NCBI GenBank assembly: GCA_015066225.1
Contig: SVOT01000008.1
Span: 23,916 to 87,915, forward strand
Reading direction: 5' to 3'
Length of the DNA stretch: 64,000 nucleotides
DNA from: Oscillospiraceae bacterium
GTDB taxonomy: Bacteria > Bacillota > Clostridia > Oscillospirales > Acutalibacteraceae
Under the pieces are notes generated by a model. The model had not been told where the DNA came from. It ran no database searches and worked only from the letters and a program-made list of their open reading frames with translations. Shown one piece after another: positions 34,721 through 44,055 of this stretch (positions are counted from its first letter, which is position 1; each line of letters opens with the position of its first letter). The position numbers were made by a program, and so were the translations under genes.

Positions 34721-36238
34721 TTATTTCAGGGTTTCTTCTTTATTGCGCGCCTCATACAACTCATCCCATTTTTCAGCGTTCGCTTTATTAAACTTACGTA
34801 TTTCTTCATTGATTTTCTGCGAAACCTCAAAATTACCTATGTAGTCATAAAATAATCGTTCAATGTAAAGAATACCGCTGGCTGTGGGATTGATTTTTTT
34901 GGCATTTGCTAATAAATCCAAAATCCTCTCTTTCATCTCAATTATTTCTTCTTGTCTCATTTCAGACTCTTTGTAGTATAAATAATATACTAAAAGTTGC
35001 GCCTTTTTGTAATAAACATTTGCGAAATACAAATTATACATTGAAGCATAATTAAAATATTTTTTAGAACGTTCATAAGACTTGTTAAGCCTATCTCGCA
35101 TTTCTTTTGTTAACTCAGCATTACACTTTCTCAAAATAATAGGCTCGTCTTCAATATCTAAAATTTTTCGTATTTTTCGTATTTCAATATCGGCAATATT
35201 AATAGCAGCTTTAGTTGCTGTATTATCAATTCTTAAAGCTTGTTTAAAATTTTTATCTGCCATTTCCCAATACATCTCTTTTTCTGTTCCTTTTGCTTTC
35301 AACAAATATGAAACACCGAGATTATTATAATATACAGGATTGTAATTACACTGTTTTATCGCCTGCTGATAATACTCAATTGATTCATCAAGGAAATTCA
35401 CATTTTTCTCATTTTTTGAACGAATGAAATGCTTATATTTGCAATAATTAATAAGACCTATACTATTTGCAACATATCCATCTCTATCCACAAAAAGGTC
35501 CTCTGCTTTATTATAATAATATAATGAACAATCAAAGCATTTTTGTATTTTTTTATTATTGTTCATTTTGCAGTTTTCAATAGAAATATTAGCAGAATAA
35601 TAATACGCATCCGCTATCATAATTATAACGTTATAAACCTGTGTTTTTTCAAACTCGTCATATTTGGAAATACTCTTATTAGCCTCCAGCAAATCTTTTC
35701 CATGTTTTATAATACTTTCACACCACTCGCTCTTTTGTTCTTCGGAATCATGACTTTTTAAATTATTATGTAGTGTTCTTATATATATGTATTTAATGTA
35801 CATCGAGTCGCTTGTTTGGCAAGCTGTTTCCAAGAGTTTCTCTTTGCGCTTATCTAAAAACATACCGTTTATTAATAATAAATTCTCCAAGCTCTCCGAA
35901 TTTTTCCTAAGTAATTCTTGCTGATTTTTCATATCGCAAATGCTCGCATTATACTGCACATTAATATCTTCCATCGAACGCTTTATCTTCTCATATTTTT
36001 GTTCTCTTTCAACGCTGAAAACCGTACCGATAACCGAAATTAATGAAATTGCAATACCTGTAACAGCCAATGTAATTGACTGCAAATCCACTAATTTATC
36101 TACTATTTTTTCATCAGCCACATTATTATATGTTGTTAGTTCAAACACAATTACAAAACCAATTGCTAAAACTGAAATTAAAAAGCAAATTATAATAATT
36201 ATTTTCCCGTAACTATTTATTGTCGATTTGTTTTTCAT
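34721..36238 (-). CDS. Hypothetical membrane protein with TPR-like repeats
   Basis: A 505-residue protein of unrecognised family. Two N-terminal transmembrane helices (about 12-33 and 53-75) precede a coiled-coil stretch (78-120) and a long helical region with tetratricopeptide-like repeats (for example ESIEYYQQAIKQCNYNPVYY, YYNNLGVSYLLKAKG, ADKNFKQALRIDNTATKAA). This layout suits a membrane-anchored protein-binding scaffold. Very Asn/Lys/Ile-rich and AT-rich, which points to acquisition. GGAGAG lies upstream and it has its own promoter. Confidence 0.6.
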   Translation of the reverse strand: MKNKSTINSYGKIIIIICFLISVLAIGFVIVFELTTYNNVADEKIVDKLVDLQSITLAVTGIAISLISVIGTVFSVEREQKYEKIKRSMEDINVQYNASICDMKNQQELLRKNSESLENLLLINGMFLDKRKEKLLETACQTSDSMYIKYIYIRTLHNNLKSHDSEEQKSEWCESIIKHGKDLLEANKSISKYDEFEKTQVYNVIIMIADAYYYSANISIENCKMNNNKKIQKCFDCSLYYYNKAEDLFVDRDGYVANSIGLINYCKYKHFIRSKNEKNVNFLDESIEYYQQAIKQCNYNPVYYNNLGVSYLLKAKGTEKEMYWEMADKNFKQALRIDNTATKAAINIADIEIRKIRKILDIEDEPIILRKCNAELTKEMRDRLNKSYERSKKYFNYASMYNLYFANVYYKKAQLLVYYLYYKESEMRQEEIIEMKERILDLLANAKKINPTASGILYIERLFYDYIGNFEVSQKINEEIRKFNKANAEKWDELYEARNKEETLK

Positions 36239-36252
36239 AAAATCTCTCCTGT

Positions 36253-36280
36253 ATTATGTTTATTCAGTTAAATATGACAA
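36253..36280 (-). promoter_or_regulatory. Promoter of the TPR-like membrane protein gene
   Basis: TTGTCA (36275-36280), 16-bp spacer, CATAAT (36253-36258) on the minus strand. Confidence 0.6.
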
Positions 36281-36377
36281 AATCCGACAAATACTTCACA
36301 TTTTTTTACAAAAATTTTTTGTTTCTCTGTTTTGAACAAATTACGACTGTTTGTGTTGGTAAAAATCACAACAAAAA

Positions 36378-36415
36378 CTCCTCGAAACCTATCAATTACG
36401 GTAGGGTTCGGGGAG
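36378..36415 (-). terminator. Terminator of the 14-gene operon
   Basis: A 14-bp stem with two mismatches (36378-36391 with 36402-36415); the minus strand then reads TTTTTGTTGTG. Confidence 0.8.
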
Positions 36416-36431
36416 CGTGTTTTATTTTTAT

Positions 36432-37199
36432 TTACTTATTCATTTTGTCAACAAATTCGCTGTTTCTTGCAGTGAGTTCAACCCAAGCAGGTCTGAAACC
36501 ACTTTTGATAGCGTTGCGAACGGATTTTATATTCGACCAAGCTGCACAGTAAAACGGAATTTTGCCGAGCTTAAGTGTTTCAATAGCGAGCCGACTTGTG
36601 ATTGCAGATGCTATGCCTTTTCTTCGATATTCGGGTAGAACATCAATACCTATCTGATACATAGTTTCGCAATCTGCAGAACAGCCTGCAAGGCCAACAA
36701 GTTTGCCATTATCAAAAGCACCAACAGCGAGTTTATCAAGGTGTTTTCTGCTTTTGCACAAAGCGTTGCCCCATTCGGCAGTGTAATATTGTTCAAAATC
36801 TTCGGGTTGCAAAACTCGTATTTCATAATCGCAAGGCAATTCTTTAAGCTCGTTGATATCAGGCAAAAAGTATTCTGCCATAAAACACACCTTATAACCG
36901 AATTGAGCCAATTTCTCATTAAGTGCAATGACATTGGGTGATTCAAAACAATGCTCAACGGAGAATTTTCCTATGTACCATTCTACAGTTTCTTTCATCC
37001 TCGGACTGACCTGTGCCACAATATTGTTGCCGTATGAAACCAAATCACATTCAAGTGGTAATGGCATATATACTCTTGCCTTTTCGTTCTTCTGTGACAA
37101 AACAATTTTATTTTCTGTCGAAAGAAAATCCTCCGGATTGCAGTTACAATCATATGCCGACTGCTGTAATGCGATTTTCAATATTTCTTGGTTTGTCAT
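36432..37199 (-). CDS. GNAT acetyltransferase (operon gene 14)
   Basis: A 255-residue protein with an N-terminal domain of ~110 residues and a C-terminal GCN5-related acetyltransferase domain. The acetyl-CoA motif A is QIGIDVLPEYRRKGIASA and motif B ends in FRPAWVELT. The two-part layout is like many larger Clostridial GNATs. Substrate unknown. Last gene of the minus-strand operon starting at 45014, with an AGGAG ribosome-binding site of its own. Confidence 0.8.
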   Translation of the reverse strand: MTNQEILKIALQQSAYDCNCNPEDFLSTENKIVLSQKNEKARVYMPLPLECDLVSYGNNIVAQVSPRMKETVEWYIGKFSVEHCFESPNVIALNEKLAQFGYKVCFMAEYFLPDINELKELPCDYEIRVLQPEDFEQYYTAEWGNALCKSRKHLDKLAVGAFDNGKLVGLAGCSADCETMYQIGIDVLPEYRRKGIASAITSRLAIETLKLGKIPFYCAAWSNIKSVRNAIKSGFRPAWVELTARNSEFVDKMNK

Positions 37200-37207
37200 A
37201 ATTACTC

Positions 37208-37858
37208 CTATTTATTTGCTTTTAATGTAAATGTTGCGCCCCACTTATTCAACACCTCAACAGAGGAAAAACCTGCTTCAAGTAAAGCTTCGGTTTCGTG
37301 TTCAACAGTTAATGGGGTGTCATAATGATAAAACGCATTATCATCAATGCCTTGTTCCTTTTTGAGACGAAGAAGTTCGTTTCGGAAGGCTTGCTCGTCT
37401 TCATCGGCCAATGCAAAATAATCTGTGAGTATAAAATATCCGCTGTCTTTCAATGATTTACAGAGTTTTGTATACAGCAGAATCTTTTCTTCTTTTGTGA
37501 AATGGTGCAGAGATTCAACCGAAACTGCAGCATCAAAAGTATTTTCATCAAAGGGAACATCAAAATACGAACCACATATCAAGGTTAAATCTCTTTCGGG
37601 AAACTTATTTTTCAATGCGTTCAGCATTGATTCTGTCAGGTCAATACCTGTTATTTTTGCAGATGGGTTAAGTCTGAAATAGTGCTCCAATTCCAAACCT
37701 GTACCACAACCCAAATCAATAAGTTTTGCACCATCTGTCTTTGGTAAACAATCGGCTGTAAACGGATAAAACACATCAGACGATTCTATATTGGTCATCA
37801 TATGTTCATCGTAACCATCTAACCGTTTATCAAAAAATTCATTCATTTTTTCAAGCAT
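37208..37858 (-). CDS. Class I SAM-dependent methyltransferase (operon gene 13)
   Basis: A 216-residue methyltransferase: motif I LIDLGCGTGLELE, motif II acidic GIDLTESML, later FDAAVSVESLHHF and LKDSGYFILTDYF. Small-molecule methyltransferase type; substrate unknown. Preceded by AAAGGATAG; 8 bp before the next gene. Confidence 0.82.
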   Translation of the reverse strand: MLEKMNEFFDKRLDGYDEHMMTNIESSDVFYPFTADCLPKTDGAKLIDLGCGTGLELEHYFRLNPSAKITGIDLTESMLNALKNKFPERDLTLICGSYFDVPFDENTFDAAVSVESLHHFTKEEKILLYTKLCKSLKDSGYFILTDYFALADEDEQAFRNELLRLKKEQGIDDNAFYHYDTPLTVEHETEALLEAGFSSVEVLNKWGATFTLKANK

Positions 37859-37863
37859 AATTA

Positions 37864-38343
37864 CTATCCTTTATATATAAAATCTATTTCATCTTCATTC
37901 GGTTCTTCAAACATAAACCCAAACTTCTCAGCGAGATTATCATCAATATAATAAGCGGTTGTTTCTTCAGCTAATATTGCGTTATTCCTTTTCTCTAAGC
38001 GTGACTTCCAAGTTTCATCGCTGATATTAATATAATGAAATTCGCACTCTATGTTTTGGCTATTATAGAACTCACGAGCATAATCTCGTTCTTCCTTCAG
38101 CCAAAAGCCCCAATCAAGAATAACATTGATTCCGACCTCAATAAGCTCCAATGACTTATTGAACAAGTAGTTTTGTGTTCTTTCTACATAATCATCGTGT
38201 TTATCACCACAATGCTGACCGAACAAAGCAAGGGTTATCTCATCTGTAGAGAGCAATACAGCATTGTTCTTAACACGCAACTGCTCAGCATATGTACTTT
38301 TACCGCTGCAGATTTTACCGCAGATTAAATATACTTTTGGCAT
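37864..38343 (-). CDS. P-loop kinase-like ATPase (operon gene 12)
   Basis: A 159-residue AAA_33/zeta-toxin-like kinase. Walker A is CGKICSGKSTY near the N-terminus; LLSTDEI is the likely substrate-binding Asp region; NVILDWGFW resembles the Walker B of small-molecule kinases and chloramphenicol phosphotransferase-like proteins. Start at 38343 follows AGAAGGTG. Substrate unknown. Confidence 0.75.
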   Translation of the reverse strand: MPKVYLICGKICSGKSTYAEQLRVKNNAVLLSTDEITLALFGQHCGDKHDDYVERTQNYLFNKSLELIEVGINVILDWGFWLKEERDYAREFYNSQNIECEFHYINISDETWKSRLEKRNNAILAEETTAYYIDDNLAEKFGFMFEEPNEDEIDFIYKG

Positions 38344-38358
38344 AAGAAACACCTTCTT

Positions 38359-38817
38359 TTATAATTTACAATACATCTCCTGTGCTTTTGGGATGAATCC
38401 AAGCTTTTCATAGAGCTTGATTGCTCCGTGATTGTTTACAAGTACATCAAGATTTATAAGATTGCAGTTTTGCTCTTTTGCCCAGTCCTTTGCTGAATTC
38501 ATAAGAGCTGTGGCGAAGCCTTTATTTCTGTGTGATTCCGTTACAATTATGTCCATTATGTAACAATACTTACCAGGAATCATAAAGTCAAAATCAGGTC
38601 TTTCCTTTGCCTGAAGCAGAATAAAACCAACAACTATACCGTCGTTTTCGTAAACAAGGATATCAGAATCATCATTCGAAATCGTTTTTTCAAGGAACTC
38701 TATGCTTTGGTCGCCCTCTTTTATAAAATCAGGTATCAGTTTTGACATTTCTCTGAATTGCTCACGATATAATTCTGCTATTGCAGGTATATCGTTATGT
38801 GTTGCTTTTCTTATCAT
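38359..38817 (-). CDS. GNAT acetyltransferase (operon gene 11)
   Basis: A 152-residue single-domain GNAT: IRKATHNDIPAIAELY opening, motif A DIIVTESHRNKGFATAL, and IKLYEKLGF near the end. Start at 38817 chosen because AAAGGTG is 7 nt upstream. Resembles aminoglycoside or amino-acid N-acetyltransferases only at family level. Confidence 0.82.
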   Translation of the reverse strand: MIRKATHNDIPAIAELYREQFREMSKLIPDFIKEGDQSIEFLEKTISNDDSDILVYENDGIVVGFILLQAKERPDFDFMIPGKYCYIMDIIVTESHRNKGFATALMNSAKDWAKEQNCNLINLDVLVNNHGAIKLYEKLGFIPKAQEMYCKL

Positions 38818-38819
38818 TT

Positions 38820-39605
38820 TCATACACCTTTCAACCATTCAACAGACTGCTTCAATCCGTCAATAGTTTTTGTTTCTAAAACCACACGGCAGTTTTGCTC
38901 TTTGGCAAGATCAATATATTTTTCGATATCTATTTCACCTGTGCCGAGAGCAAGGTGGTTTTTTCGCGCTTTCGCATCGTGCAGATGAATATGATTCAGG
39001 CGGTTTTTGTGTTTCATAATAAATTCTTCATCTGTACCGCCTATACCGTGATTATGTCCGACATCAAAAGTTAAAGCAAAAACCTTAGATTCCAAAAGCA
39101 ATTCAATAGCTTCTTTTTGGAACTCCTCATAGCCATCACAGTTTTCAATACAGATTTTGATATCATTTTCTCCGATAGCATTTTCACACATATCTCTGAA
39201 ATCAACAATACTTTTGAGATACCGTTCTTTGTATTCAGAGAAAAGAAGCACTTTTCTGTCAGGTAAAGTAAAATATACACCTTTAGCCATATGCATATTT
39301 AAAACCTTAATATCAAGTTGCTTTGCAATATCAATGGTATCTGCAACGGTTTTTATGTAAGCCTCTGCGACGTAAGGATTGAAATCACATACATTCAGAT
39401 TCTCATCAAGGTGAATTGTGTAGTAAATGCCGTATTTTTCTGCGATGTTTTTGAAATAATCAACATCAATTTTATCAAGCTGATACTGCGGCAGGTTCAT
39501 ATTAAGCTCAATAAAATCAAGACCTAATTCCGCACACAATTTCGCACACTCTTCAAGAGTGCTTGTTTCAATCAATGTGGGCATACCATAATGTAATTGT
39601 TGCAT
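38820..39605 (-). CDS. Sugar phosphate isomerase/epimerase-like TIM-barrel protein (operon gene 10)
   Basis: A 261-residue AP-endonuclease-2/xylose-isomerase-like barrel. Likely metal ligands are the Glu in ICIENCDG, the Asp/His in LTFDVGHNHG, the His in NHIHLHDA and the Glu in VVLETK. Members isomerise sugars or repair DNA; this one most resembles IolE/YcjR-type isomerases. Start at 39605 follows AAAGGTG. An unusual companion among transferases. Confidence 0.75.
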   Translation of the reverse strand: MQQLHYGMPTLIETSTLEECAKLCAELGLDFIELNMNLPQYQLDKIDVDYFKNIAEKYGIYYTIHLDENLNVCDFNPYVAEAYIKTVADTIDIAKQLDIKVLNMHMAKGVYFTLPDRKVLLFSEYKERYLKSIVDFRDMCENAIGENDIKICIENCDGYEEFQKEAIELLLESKVFALTFDVGHNHGIGGTDEEFIMKHKNRLNHIHLHDAKARKNHLALGTGEIDIEKYIDLAKEQNCRVVLETKTIDGLKQSVEWLKGV

Positions 39606-39637
39606 ATTATCACCTTTTTTCATTATCCAAATGTCAG

Positions 39638-40117
39638 CTATATATTTATCTCCATAAACCCAACTGTAAATGGTAAATGCTCAAATTTGCGTGTTAAAAT
39701 GTGGTTAAAACCGAGTTTTAAATACCAATCTTTTAACTTTGTGTTTTCTTCAATTATACCGATTGATATTTTATTACCACCATAGCTTTCAACCATTTTA
39801 ACAGCATAATTAACCATTGATTTACCTATACCTAAATGACGATATTCAGATAATACCGCAAGATTATTAAGCTCCCATTCTTCATCACTGCACTTCGCAA
39901 GAGAAAAATAACCAACAGGGATATCACCTTGATAAAACAAAAACATTGGTCTGCCATCGTCAAACTGCATTTTAAGTTTATCCATAGTTATAAATGCAGT
40001 ATGTGAAGGACAGTTGTTTTCAGTCAATCCAAACTCACCCGCAACTGTTATAAAACTGCTACGGATTATTTCAAGACAAATATTTAATTGTTCCTTATTT
40101 TTAACTTGGATTATCAC
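39638..40117 (-). CDS. GNAT acetyltransferase (operon gene 9)
   Basis: A 159-residue GNAT: motif A NNLAVLSEYRHLGIGKSM followed by NYAVKMVESYGGNKISIGI and LKDWYLKLGF. Substrate unknown. It starts 9 bp after the preceding methyltransferase gene. Confidence 0.82.
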   Translation of the reverse strand: MIIQVKNKEQLNICLEIIRSSFITVAGEFGLTENNCPSHTAFITMDKLKMQFDDGRPMFLFYQGDIPVGYFSLAKCSDEEWELNNLAVLSEYRHLGIGKSMVNYAVKMVESYGGNKISIGIIEENTKLKDWYLKLGFNHILTRKFEHLPFTVGFMEINI

Positions 40118-40126
40118 AAAACCACC

Positions 40127-40885
40127 TTATTTCACAGCAAGTGTAGCAATATATTGGGGATAGTATTTACCGATTATGTTTCCGCCTTCTCTGTCACGGT
40201 CTTCGTATAATGCTTTGAGTGTAAACCCTGCTTTGAGCTGGCCACCGATTTGTTCATCTAATGTGTGGCTGAACTGTATGCCATCACCATTTGCAATCAT
40301 TGCATCACGTTTTTCTTTTGGCATTTTAAGAGGATTGAATGGTAAAGGATTAACCACTCTTAATGGGTCGCTTTCATCAAACAAATAATCAATACCGTTA
40401 TCAAGTCCTGAAAGTAATCTGCCACCTTTTTTGAGTATTCTGTAGCATTCGTTCCATACAGGATAAACATCTTCCACATAAACATTTGAAACCGGATGAA
40501 AAATCAAATCAAAACTTTCATCTTCAAAAGGAAGAGGCTTTGACATATCACCTTTGATAATGTTAATACTGTAGCCTTCTCTTTCGGACACCATTTTTTC
40601 TGCTTCAAGTTGTTTGTCAGAGTAATCAAACACAGTACATTCCGCACCAAGTTTTGAAAATACGGGCATTTGCTGACCGCCACCGCTTGCAAGTCCTAAC
40701 ACCTTTTTACCTTTCAATTCACCAAACCACTCGTGAGGAATGGCAATGCAAGGTGTAAGGAAAACTGCAAAATTATCCACATTAGTTTTTTCATATTCTT
40801 CGTGGCTTATAGGCAACGACCATTCACAGCCATCTTCAGCCCACGAATCCCATGTTTCTGAATTTATTTTTGTGTAGTCAAACAT
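40127..40885 (-). CDS. Class I SAM-dependent methyltransferase (operon gene 8)
   Basis: A 252-residue methyltransferase with motif I VLGLASGGGQQMPV (an unusual SGGGQQ loop), motif II VFDYSDKQLE, and FDLIFHPVSNVYVED. The opening INSETWDSWAEDGCEWS is typical of a Firmicutes subgroup near Methyltransf_11. Substrate unknown. Confidence 0.82.
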   Translation of the reverse strand: MFDYTKINSETWDSWAEDGCEWSLPISHEEYEKTNVDNFAVFLTPCIAIPHEWFGELKGKKVLGLASGGGQQMPVFSKLGAECTVFDYSDKQLEAEKMVSEREGYSINIIKGDMSKPLPFEDESFDLIFHPVSNVYVEDVYPVWNECYRILKKGGRLLSGLDNGIDYLFDESDPLRVVNPLPFNPLKMPKEKRDAMIANGDGIQFSHTLDEQIGGQLKAGFTLKALYEDRDREGGNIIGKYYPQYIATLAVK

Positions 40886-40889
40886 TTTC

Positions 40890-41378
40890 TTACCTCATAT
40901 TGTTTATATATTCTTCTGCTTCTTTCCTGTTTTTGAAAACTATAATATCTTTTTCGCTGTATTTCTTCAAAAGTTCCATCACCTTTGGCTTGCTTTGGGT
41001 GTTATAGTTTCTGATAAATTCGAAAAGTTCTTCATCAACCTCTGTTTCTATCCATGGCATATCAGTGCGTGTTTTACCTTGTCTTTGCATAATACCATCA
41101 ATACAAATTTCAACAGGATAGTCAAGGAAGAAAACTGTATCGCATTCTTTCATACGAAGCTCTATTGAAGAGCCGTAGTTACCATCGATTAACCATTTAT
41201 CAAGTGCTACAACATTCTGTAACCTTTCAAGAAAAATTGCTTTATCTACTGTTGTTTTATCACTGTTCCAATTTAATAAATCAAGGTGGTATAAAGGTAA
41301 GTTTGTAAGTTCGTGTAATGCTCTTGAAAATGTGCTTTTACCTGAACCCGGACAACCTATTACAATTACTTTGTTCAT
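40890..41378 (-). CDS. Adenylate-kinase-like P-loop protein (operon gene 7)
   Basis: A 162-residue P-loop kinase, Walker A GCPGSGKSTFSRAL, with LYHLDLLNW and a Walker B-like DTVFFLDYP. It resembles the DNA topology modulation protein (FlaR) and shikimate/adenylate kinase-like group. Likely phosphorylates a small molecule; substrate unknown. Confidence 0.78.
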   Translation of the reverse strand: MNKVIVIGCPGSGKSTFSRALHELTNLPLYHLDLLNWNSDKTTVDKAIFLERLQNVVALDKWLIDGNYGSSIELRMKECDTVFFLDYPVEICIDGIMQRQGKTRTDMPWIETEVDEELFEFIRNYNTQSKPKVMELLKKYSEKDIIVFKNRKEAEEYINNMR

Positions 41379-41396
41379 TTTACACCTTCAATAACT

Positions 41397-41999
41397 TTAA
41401 ATTCCTTTTGTGTGTTCGTCAAAATTAGCTTTTACAACTCGTCTTTCTGTATCGCTCACGCTCCAAATGTGAATGCCTGTATCAGCAGTATTAAAGAAAA
41501 ACTTACAACCAACAGGCATTTCAAATAGTGAGCGATACAACTGATTTATCATACCACCGTGTGATAAAACAGCTATAGTTTCATCCTGCTCAGCTTCACT
41601 TAGGATTCTTGAAAGCGCATTTTCTGCTCTTTGTCTGAACTCAACCTGAGATTCCTGACCGTAAACTGCTTTATCAATTGGTAAATTAGGAATTTCGGGA
41701 TATTTTTCTCTTACAACCGCTCTTGGCAAGCTTGCAAGAAGTCCGTTGTTGAATTCCATTAAATTTTCATCAAAAGTAATAGGTTTGCCTATTTTATCTG
41801 ATAAATGTTGTGCTGTTTGTTTTGCTCTTGTTAATGTACTTGCATATATTTTGGAGATGTCAAAGTTTTCAGCAACATAATTTGCCATAGCTTCAGCTTG
41901 TCTGTGACCTCTTTGGGTTAATGCAAAGTCTGCTCTACCTTCGTGAACATCAAGCAAATCTGCTTCGGATTCGCCGTGACGAATTACAAGTATTTTCAT
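41397..41999 (-). CDS. Histidine phosphatase family protein (operon gene 6)
   Basis: A 200-residue phosphoglycerate mutase-like phosphatase. The catalytic His is in LVIRHGES; YASTLTRAKQTA and VLSHGGMINQLY hold the conserved Arg and second His. Start at 41999 follows AAAAGGA. Substrate unknown. Confidence 0.85.
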   Translation of the reverse strand: MKILVIRHGESEADLLDVHEGRADFALTQRGHRQAEAMANYVAENFDISKIYASTLTRAKQTAQHLSDKIGKPITFDENLMEFNNGLLASLPRAVVREKYPEIPNLPIDKAVYGQESQVEFRQRAENALSRILSEAEQDETIAVLSHGGMINQLYRSLFEMPVGCKFFFNTADTGIHIWSVSDTERRVVKANFDEHTKGI

Positions 42000-42020
42000 A
42001 GTATCAAGTCCTTTTTTCAA

Positions 42021-42464
42021 TTAAAGCATTTTAGAATAAATCCATTCATTAGTTTCTTGTTCTGGAGGAAGAAAAGAGCCAACCTTTTTATAACCAAGCT
42101 TTTCATAGAAACACCAAGCATCTTCATCAGCTTGAGTGCTTGTCATAACATATTTGTATCCCATAATTTTCATTGTGCTTTCCCAACGGTTTATCATTTG
42201 TGTTCCATAGCCATTATTACGATAATTTTCGTCAATAAAAAGCAAATCAAGAAAGGGAATGGTTTGCCAGAACAAACTATACCGAAGAACACCTACAACA
42301 GGGTCTTTGATTCTATGATTAAATCCACCGTTTTTGATTGAATCATCTTTCAAAACATAAACTTGCCCATTATGTATACACTCACCTAGACAATGCGAAG
42401 GTATGTGATTGTCCAATTTTGCGATTTTCTGTTTATCTTTTGCTAAAGCAAGTTCAATAATCAT
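42021..42464 (-). CDS. GNAT acetyltransferase (operon gene 5)
   Basis: A 147-residue GNAT: LDLLFIDENYRNNGYGTQM is motif A, and CFYEKLGYKKVG the C-terminal motif. The N-terminus (IIELALAKDKQKIAKLDNHI) fits the family beta-1 region. Substrate unknown. Confidence 0.8.
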   Translation of the reverse strand: MIIELALAKDKQKIAKLDNHIPSHCLGECIHNGQVYVLKDDSIKNGGFNHRIKDPVVGVLRYSLFWQTIPFLDLLFIDENYRNNGYGTQMINRWESTMKIMGYKYVMTSTQADEDAWCFYEKLGYKKVGSFLPPEQETNEWIYSKML

Positions 42465-42473
42465 TTCACATCC

Positions 42474-43256
42474 TCATTTCTTTGCCAACTGTAAATCTAT
42501 TGTATCGTAAATAGTAATTTCTCCACCGTGTCGGTTGATTGCTTCTTCTATCTTTAAAAAGAATTCATTTCGGATAGTTTCTTCAATAGCGATATGGTCC
42601 GAATATGTACCGAGAAGCATTATATATTCCTTCGCAGAGAATGTCCGTGTACGATAAAACAACTTATACTGAATATCCGTAAAGCCATATTTCTCTGCAA
42701 TTAAAGCTCTGTCGTATGCTTGTTGTTCTGTGTATTCAATAAGCGGTTTGGGTTCTTTATTGTGATATTTACAATAATATTCTGCATAGATTCGGTCAAT
42801 TTCTTCCGACAGTGCAGGTTTGCCTTTATCACGATACGGATGGTTTGCAAAGCGAACAAACACACCACCATCTTTAAGTATATCATAAACCTTTTTATAT
42901 CCGATTTCTTCGGGTATCCAATGAAACGCAGAAGCGGAATAAATCAAATCATATTCACAGTTAAAAAAAACATCTTCAAATTTTCCCGATACCGCAGAAA
43001 AGTTCGGAAACTCTTTGAATTTCTCACGGCAAATAATGCAGAAGTTTTCACCATAGTCGACCGCAAGCAAGTCACAACCTGTTTTAAGAAATGGCAATGT
43101 TGCCTGACCGCCACCGATACCTATTTCAACAACGCTACTTGTATTATTAATTGGCTTGTATTCAAATATAGTCTGATACAACTCATCAACATATCCAGGA
43201 CGCAGTTTTTCATAGATGTCGGCAACTGTATCAAAAGTCCAGTTCAAGCTATTCAT
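42474..43256 (-). CDS. Class I SAM-dependent methyltransferase (operon gene 4)
   Basis: A 260-residue methyltransferase: FDTVADIYEKLRPGYVDELY is the usual opening of trans-aconitate methyltransferase-like enzymes, motif I VVEIGIGGGQATLP, then YDLIYSASAFHWIPEE and LKDGGVFVRFANH. Substrate unknown. Starts 1 bp after the upstream gene. Confidence 0.85.
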   Translation of the reverse strand: MNSLNWTFDTVADIYEKLRPGYVDELYQTIFEYKPINNTSSVVEIGIGGGQATLPFLKTGCDLLAVDYGENFCIICREKFKEFPNFSAVSGKFEDVFFNCEYDLIYSASAFHWIPEEIGYKKVYDILKDGGVFVRFANHPYRDKGKPALSEEIDRIYAEYYCKYHNKEPKPLIEYTEQQAYDRALIAEKYGFTDIQYKLFYRTRTFSAKEYIMLLGTYSDHIAIEETIRNEFFLKIEEAINRHGGEITIYDTIDLQLAKK

Positions 43257-43257
43257 T

Positions 43258-44001
43258 TTATACCTTTCTTACTTTAACAATTAAAAAGTTAGGTTTTATG
43301 TATTCTTTAACTATTGTAGGAAGTTTTTCAACTGCCCAATCTTCCGGTGTTGGCTCACAGACTTCTTCAATCACAAATCCTGCTTTGGCAAATGCATTTA
43401 TAACATCGCTGAATGTTCTGTGGTATTTTATAACACCATCAACATACCAATGCACTTTTCTTTCACCGGGTTCATTGTAATTTGAAAATGTGTAGGATAC
43501 TCTTTTACCTTTTAAGTTTTTATTAAAATGACCATTGCCGTCAATCGTAGCCGTAATAATAGGATGCTCTTGTGAAAACAACAGTTGACCACCATCATTC
43601 AAAACAGAATACATTTCCTTTGCAAATGCATCAAAATCTTTTATGTAATGAAAAGCAAGAGAACTGTAGATGAAATCAAAACTTTCACCTAACTTTGAAA
43701 TGTCAGTCATACTCATATTTACATATTCAATTTTTTCATTAGCTGATTCGCTTTTTGCTACCTCAAGCATCTTTTCGGAAATATCAACACCGACAACACA
43801 CTTTGCACCACGATTGACAAAATCGATACAGTTATGCCCATATCCACAACCTAAATCAAGAACTGTTTTTCCAGTTAAATCAGGTAACATTTTTGCCATT
43901 GCAGGTTGTTCAAGCAAGTCATTATAATTTGTTTCACCTGCACGTAGTGCTTTGTAGCCTTCAAAAAATGTTTCGTTATCATAAATGTTCTGATTGCTCA
44001 T
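43258..44001 (-). CDS. Class I SAM-dependent methyltransferase (operon gene 3)
   Basis: A 247-residue methyltransferase: motif I VLDLGCGYGHNCIDF, motif II VGVDISEKMLE, FDFIYSSLAFHYIKD and LNDGGQLLFSQEHP. Substrate unknown. Preceded by AGGAG; a 54-bp gap to the GrpB gene is the largest in the operon. Confidence 0.85.
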   Translation of the reverse strand: MSNQNIYDNETFFEGYKALRAGETNYNDLLEQPAMAKMLPDLTGKTVLDLGCGYGHNCIDFVNRGAKCVVGVDISEKMLEVAKSESANEKIEYVNMSMTDISKLGESFDFIYSSLAFHYIKDFDAFAKEMYSVLNDGGQLLFSQEHPIITATIDGNGHFNKNLKGKRVSYTFSNYNEPGERKVHWYVDGVIKYHRTFSDVINAFAKAGFVIEEVCEPTPEDWAVEKLPTIVKEYIKPNFLIVKVRKV

Positions 44002-44055
44002 AATAAACTCCTGTTAATCTTTCTTATAATTCTTTTTATATTTTTCTTAACCAAG